DNA from: Marinilabiliaceae bacterium
Lineage (GTDB): Bacteria > Bacteroidota > Bacteroidia > Bacteroidales > Marinilabiliaceae
DNA length: 10,022 nucleotides
NCBI GenBank assembly: GCA_027010905.1
Contig: JALVBA010000130.1
Location: 1 to 10,022 of the forward strand
Direction: 5' to 3'
The position numbers were made by a program, and so were the translations under genes. The notes below the pieces were generated by a model. That model was not told where the DNA came from and searched no databases. It saw only the letters and a list, made by a program, of their open reading frames with translations. Below, piece after piece: positions 6,909-10,022 of the stretch (the stretch's first letter is position 1; each line of letters begins with the position of its first letter).

Positions 6909-7127
6909 CTATGCTAACAACACCTCTGCTGGTATCTTCAATCCTTTATAGATCGACTTAACCATTTTAAGAGTTAGTTTTCTTCTTCCATTAAGAATCT
7001 CACTTACCCGGCTTTGGCTTCCAAGATATTTTACCATATCTGCTTTAGTCATATCCATTTGCTCCATTCTCAACTTTATAACATCAATTACTAAACAAAA
7101 TTGATTAAATTTGTCGTATATCAACAT
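6909..7127 (-). pseudogene. Truncated HigA-type (XRE/HTH) antitoxin, C-terminal half
   Basis: The 72-residue ORF carries a complete helix-turn-helix: IKLRMEQMDMTKADMVKYLG at 17-36, SQSRVSEILNGRRKL at 37-51 and TLKMVKSIYKGLKIPAEVLL at 52-71. This is the C-terminal domain of the HigA family (COG5499-like), whose members are usually about 100-130 residues with an N-terminal helical region ending in a PPDPIEAIKFRMEQ-like stretch. Here that region is missing or diverged (MLIYDKFNQFCLVIDV), and five codons upstream of the ATG the frame hits a stop inside the next gene. The ATG lies only 12 bases from the divergent glycosyltransferase start, leaving no room for its own promoter outside that gene. 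No HigB-like toxin is in the window. Probably a decaying orphan, though the HTH itself could still bind DNA. Confidence 0.65.
7106..7113 (+). promoter_or_regulatory. Candidate -7 promoter box for the glycosyltransferase pair
   Basis: TAAATTTG is an exact match to TAnnTTTG and ends 26 bases before the ATG at 7140. It lies inside the 5' end of the minus-strand HTH remnant, so the promoter would overlap that ORF. No TTTG is seen at the -33 position. The AT-rich context makes a chance match possible. Confidence 0.35.
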
Positions 7128-7139
7128 TAACTGTAAAGT

Positions 7140-8057
7140 ATGCTATCCGTAATCATACCCATATACAACGAAGAGTCACTGATTGATGAATTGGTGATTA
7201 GGATTACAAGCACCTTAAAGGGTATTGGGGAGAGTTACGAGATTATTTTTGTTGATGACGGCAGCTCTGATAAATCAGTTGAACTGCTACTTAAAAAGAG
7301 AGATGAAGACACTAACATTAAAATAGTATCCCTCTCCCGGAATTTCGGGCATCAGGCTGCACTAACAGCCGGACTGGAATATTCGAAAGGAGATTACATT
7401 ACCATTCTTGATGGTGACCTGCAAGATCCACCCGAACTGATGGCTGAGATGTACAGCTCTTTAATCACAGGTGAGTACGATGTTGCAATTGGTTACCGTA
7501 AAAAGCGTAACACTGACAATAAGAAGCGTCGTGTGATGACAAGGATTTTTCACTACATATTCAGCCGGATTAGTAATCTGGAAGATATTGAGCACACAGG
7601 CCACTTTTCAATGATGACAAGAAAGGCGGTTGATGCTCTTTTGTCGATGACTGAGAAATCAAGGTATCTACCCGGACTAAGAAGTTTCATAGGCTTTCGT
7701 CAGATTAAGATTGAGTACACACGGCAGGCTCGTTCCTCCGGAGAGTCAAAAATGAAACTTCGACAGCTTATCCGTTTGGCAGCAGATGCTATGTTTGCTT
7801 TTTCCAGGATTCCTATACGCTTCTGCCTGACTCTTGGTCTTTCGGGTGTTGCGATATTCTTGTTCGTGGGCGTGTATGTCATTGTCTCTAAGGTTGCTGG
7901 CTGGGCTCCTATAGGTTGGTCCTCAACACTAATTAGTATCTATTTTCTGGGGTCTGTACAGCTCACATTTCTAGGGATATTGGGCGAATACCTCTTCCGT
8001 ATCTATAAAGAGTCGCAAAACAGACCGCTCTATTTTGTGAAAGAGGTGTTTGAATGA
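7140..8057 (+). CDS. GtrB/DPM1-like family 2 glycosyltransferase (polyprenyl-phosphate sugar synthase)
   Basis: A membrane-anchored GT-A enzyme that by family knowledge moves a sugar from a nucleotide donor to undecaprenyl (polyprenyl) phosphate on the cytoplasmic face. The 305 residues fit the GtrB/ArnC/DPM1 group. Seen: VIIPIYNEE at 4-12, FVDDGSSD at 37-44, the metal-binding DGDLQDPPE at 91-99, HTGHFSMMTRKAVDAL at 152-167, RYLPGLRSFIGFRQ at 175-188 and the basic RQARSSGESKM at 195-205. Two C-terminal membrane helices lie near 228-250 and 262-285. The usual Asp of the GDFR motif is His here, which I recall as normal for the RYLPGLR-containing branch. The ATG at 7140 gives the standard MLSVIIP start. 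It precedes a GT-C transferase by 46 bases, and a lipid-linked sugar made here would be the natural donor for that protein. The exact sugar is unknown. Confidence 0.9.
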   Translation: MLSVIIPIYNEESLIDELVIRITSTLKGIGESYEIIFVDDGSSDKSVELLLKKRDEDTNIKIVSLSRNFGHQAALTAGLEYSKGDYITILDGDLQDPPELMAEMYSSLITGEYDVAIGYRKKRNTDNKKRRVMTRIFHYIFSRISNLEDIEHTGHFSMMTRKAVDALLSMTEKSRYLPGLRSFIGFRQIKIEYTRQARSSGESKMKLRQLIRLAADAMFAFSRIPIRFCLTLGLSGVAIFLFVGVYVIVSKVAGWAPIGWSSTLISIYFLGSVQLTFLGILGEYLFRIYKESQNRPLYFVKEVFE

Positions 8058-8061
8058 AAAG

Positions 8062-8080
8062 CCCCCCTAATCCCGGGGGG
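8062..8080. repeat. C6/G6 hairpin between the two glycosyltransferase genes
   Basis: Six C (8062-8067), the loop TAATCCC and six G (8075-8080) form a very GC-rich stem four bases after the GT2 stop. A 6-T run follows at 8090-8095, nine bases past the stem, so this is not a canonical terminator. It could attenuate or stabilise the transcript between the genes. C-run/G-run hairpins of this look also occur as dispersed intergenic repeats in Bacteroidota (recollection). Confidence 0.5.
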
Positions 8081-8103
8081 ACAAACTAGTTTTTTAATAA
8101 TTA

Positions 8104-10022
8104 ATGGAAAAGAGAGGGAAGAACATAGTAAAAGATAAAACCATTAGTATACCGAAAAATAATTATACATTTTTCCGAAAAAATTGGTGGCCACTTCTCT
8201 TTTGGCTTCTTCTACTCGGTGCATTTATCAGGCTCAGCCTTGATGCCGGCATTTCAGGTGATGAATACCTGCATCTAAATCAGTCGTACAAAGTGATGGA
8301 CTACTACAAATCATTGGGTAAAGACAAGTCGGCACTGCATACGCCCAAAACATTCCTTAAATACTACGGTCAGTCGTACGACAATGCTGCCACGCTAATC
8401 AGTGAAATTTTTAGTATTGATGATATCTTTACTCTACGGCATATCCTAAATGTTTTTGCAGCCTGGCTAACTCTCCTTTTCACCTTTCTCACAGCACGTG
8501 AGTTGAGCAACAGAAGGACTGCTATTTTCGCCGTAATTTTGCTACTCCTCTCCCCTCGCTTTATCGGCCACTCATTCAACAACCTAAAAGATATCCCTTT
8601 TGCACTGGGGTTTATTGCTTCACTATATTTCATACTCAAATACCTGAAAAATTTGAGAAACTCCCCTAACATTGTCAAGGCCGGACTAATTACTGTGATT
8701 GCCTTTACTCTGAGCATCAGACCGGCAGGAGTATTGATAATAATTTATCTCTGGATATTTGTTTCGATACGTATACTACAACAGGGTAAAATAAATTTCA
8801 AAGAGATATGGCAAGAGGCTATTCCGCTATTTTTCATCTCACTTACAGGCTATTTTGCAGGCCTCCTCTTCTGGCCATACGCACTGGAAAACCCACTGTG
8901 GCATCCAATAGAGTCAACCATTGTAATGACAGATTACTACATAACTATTCGTCAGCTATTTGAAGGTACTCTCTACTGGTCCGACCAGCTGCCCTGGTAC
9001 TATCTTATCAAATATATTGCAATCACTATCCCCGTTGCAGTTATTACGGGTGCTACAATAAGCCTCTTCTATTTTAAAAAGTATCTCTTAAAAAAAAGCG
9101 ACTCCTTACCCCTTGCAATACTTCTGTTCTTCACACTATTTCCAATACTCTTTATCCTGATAAAATCATCCAACGTATACGGAGCATGGCGTCATGTACT
9201 TTTCATCTACCCTCCACTTGTGATAATTTCAGCCTTAGGTTACAACTGGGCTGCAGAAAGAGTTAAAAACAAAGCATCAAAGTATGTACTTGCCACAATT
9301 GCATTGCTTATTCTGTCTGAGCCTGTTATCTTCATGGTAAGAAACCACCCATACGAAATTGTATACTTCAACCCATTAATCGGAGGAATTAAAGGGGCGA
9401 TCGGCAATGACGAGATGGATTACTACTACCACTCAACCCGTGAAGCTTCTGAAAAACTAATAGAGTATATTCAAACCCACAACGAAGATAGTGTTATTGT
9501 TGCGGGCAATTTTGAGACTGCCTGGTTTTTCAGAGATTTCCCGGCTGTAGTTAAAAACATCTACACCCCCTACTACTACAAAAATAGCAAGAACTGGGAT
9601 TACAATATTATCACTGCTGCCTACATGACTCCCTTCTCTCTGCAACCGGAAAGATGGCCTCCCCCAAATACTATTTTCACAATTGATGTTGACAAAGTCC
9701 CAATTTGTGCTGTGCTTAAACGTGAGACTAAAAACGACTGGAGGGCAATAGAGTTAATTGAAGAGGGAGAAACAGATAGTGCTATAGTTATGCTACAGGG
9801 GGTGATAGATGACTATCCCAATAACGAAACTGCATATCTTGAGTTGGGAAAAGTATATCTTAATATGGCAAAATATTTGCTAGCTAAAGAGACGTTTATG
9901 AAATGTTTGAAGGTTTTACCCACCTATGAACCGGCATACTATTATCTTGCCGAAGCACAGTTTAAAATGGAGAAAAAGGAGGCTGCCATTCAAACATTAA
10001 AAAAATTATTGACTATAAATTC
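8104..10022 (+). CDS. GT-C (GT39-like) membrane glycosyltransferase with C-terminal TPR region, 3' end cut by the window
   Basis: The frame is open from the ATG at 8104 to the window edge (639 codons) and has no stop, so the gene is incomplete. An in-frame TAA at 8098-8100 makes this ATG the first possible. The protein is a multi-pass membrane enzyme with about ten hydrophobic helices between residues 28 and 412. Conserved GT-C features are SGDEYLH at 51-57 in the first periplasmic loop (Asp53-Glu54 is the likely catalytic acidic site), HSFNNLKDIPFA at 156-167 and NVYGAWRHVLFIYP at 357-370. A soluble region (about 413-540) with YYYHSTREASEKL follows. From about 545 there are helical repeats resembling TPR units near 545-575, 574-606 and 608-639. 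By family it transfers a sugar from polyprenyl phosphate to an acceptor outside the cytoplasm. The GT2 gene upstream probably supplies that donor. The acceptor (protein, lipid or glycan) is unknown. Confidence 0.85.
   Translation, partial: MEKRGKNIVKDKTISIPKNNYTFFRKNWWPLLFWLLLLGAFIRLSLDAGISGDEYLHLNQSYKVMDYYKSLGKDKSALHTPKTFLKYYGQSYDNAATLISEIFSIDDIFTLRHILNVFAAWLTLLFTFLTARELSNRRTAIFAVILLLLSPRFIGHSFNNLKDIPFALGFIASLYFILKYLKNLRNSPNIVKAGLITVIAFTLSIRPAGVLIIIYLWIFVSIRILQQGKINFKEIWQEAIPLFFISLTGYFAGLLFWPYALENPLWHPIESTIVMTDYYITIRQLFEGTLYWSDQLPWYYLIKYIAITIPVAVITGATISLFYFKKYLLKKSDSLPLAILLFFTLFPILFILIKSSNVYGAWRHVLFIYPPLVIISALGYNWAAERVKNKASKYVLATIALLILSEPVIFMVRNHPYEIVYFNPLIGGIKGAIGNDEMDYYYHSTREASEKLIEYIQTHNEDSVIVAGNFETAWFFRDFPAVVKNIYTPYYYKNSKNWDYNIITAAYMTPFSLQPERWPPPNTIFTIDVDKVPICAVLKRETKNDWRAIELIEEGETDSAIVMLQGVIDDYPNNETAYLELGKVYLNMAKYLLAKETFMKCLKVLPTYEPAYYYLAEAQFKMEKKEAAIQTLKKLLTIN

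Noticed and set aside
7593..7640. His in place of the usual Asp in the GDFR-like motif of the GT2 enzyme
   Set aside because: At first this looked like a lost key residue. The following RYLPGLR...GFRQ segment places the protein in a branch where, as I recall, GHFS-type sequences are normal.
8370..8717. 115-codon minus-strand open frame
   Set aside because: It is antisense to the conserved membrane part of the GT-C transferase, and its composition follows from the hydrophobic codons on the other strand.

Overview
The window looks like chromosomal DNA from a member of the Bacteroidota. It is AT-rich, gene starts are preceded by A/T-rich leaders rather than Shine-Dalgarno sequences, two exact TAnnTTTG (-7 type) promoter boxes sit just upstream of start codons, and the intergenic DNA carries the short dispersed repeats and TTAAT-type low-complexity tracts seen in this phylum. 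The genus cannot be told from the sequence.

Left block (209-5126, all on the minus strand, read right to left): adenylosuccinate lyase (purB), a FkbM-type SAM methyltransferase, an MsbA-like ABC exporter half-transporter and 16S rRNA m3U1498 methyltransferase (rsmE). Gaps are 59, 26 and 111 bases, so the first three are probably co-transcribed. The 111-base gap before rsmE holds a small hairpin and simple repeats. Left of rsmE, positions 1-208 hold a 22-base perfect palindrome, two weaker inverted repeats and a minus-strand open frame running off the window edge. No gene is recognisable there.

Middle (5127-5708): a gene graveyard. A piece of an IS630-family transposase (5227-5403, keeping the first catalytic Asp) lies against a piece of a C69-family dipeptidase (5413-5595, two in-frame stops, both explainable by single-base changes). 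Neither appears in a simple search for long open frames.

Right block (5709-10022, mainly plus strand): a Gfo/Idh/MocA oxidoreductase; a minus-strand HTH ORF that looks like the C-terminal half of a HigA-type antitoxin with no toxin; then a two-gene glycosylation module. In this module a GtrB/DPM1-like family 2 glycosyltransferase probably makes a polyprenyl-phosphate sugar, and a large multi-pass GT-C (GT39-like) transferase with a C-terminal TPR region probably uses it. The second gene is open to the window edge and incomplete.

I see no CRISPR array, tRNA, rRNA or intact mobile element. Most genes belong to known families. The least explained parts are the decayed middle region, the orphan antitoxin half, the GT-C/TPR fusion and the structured left edge.
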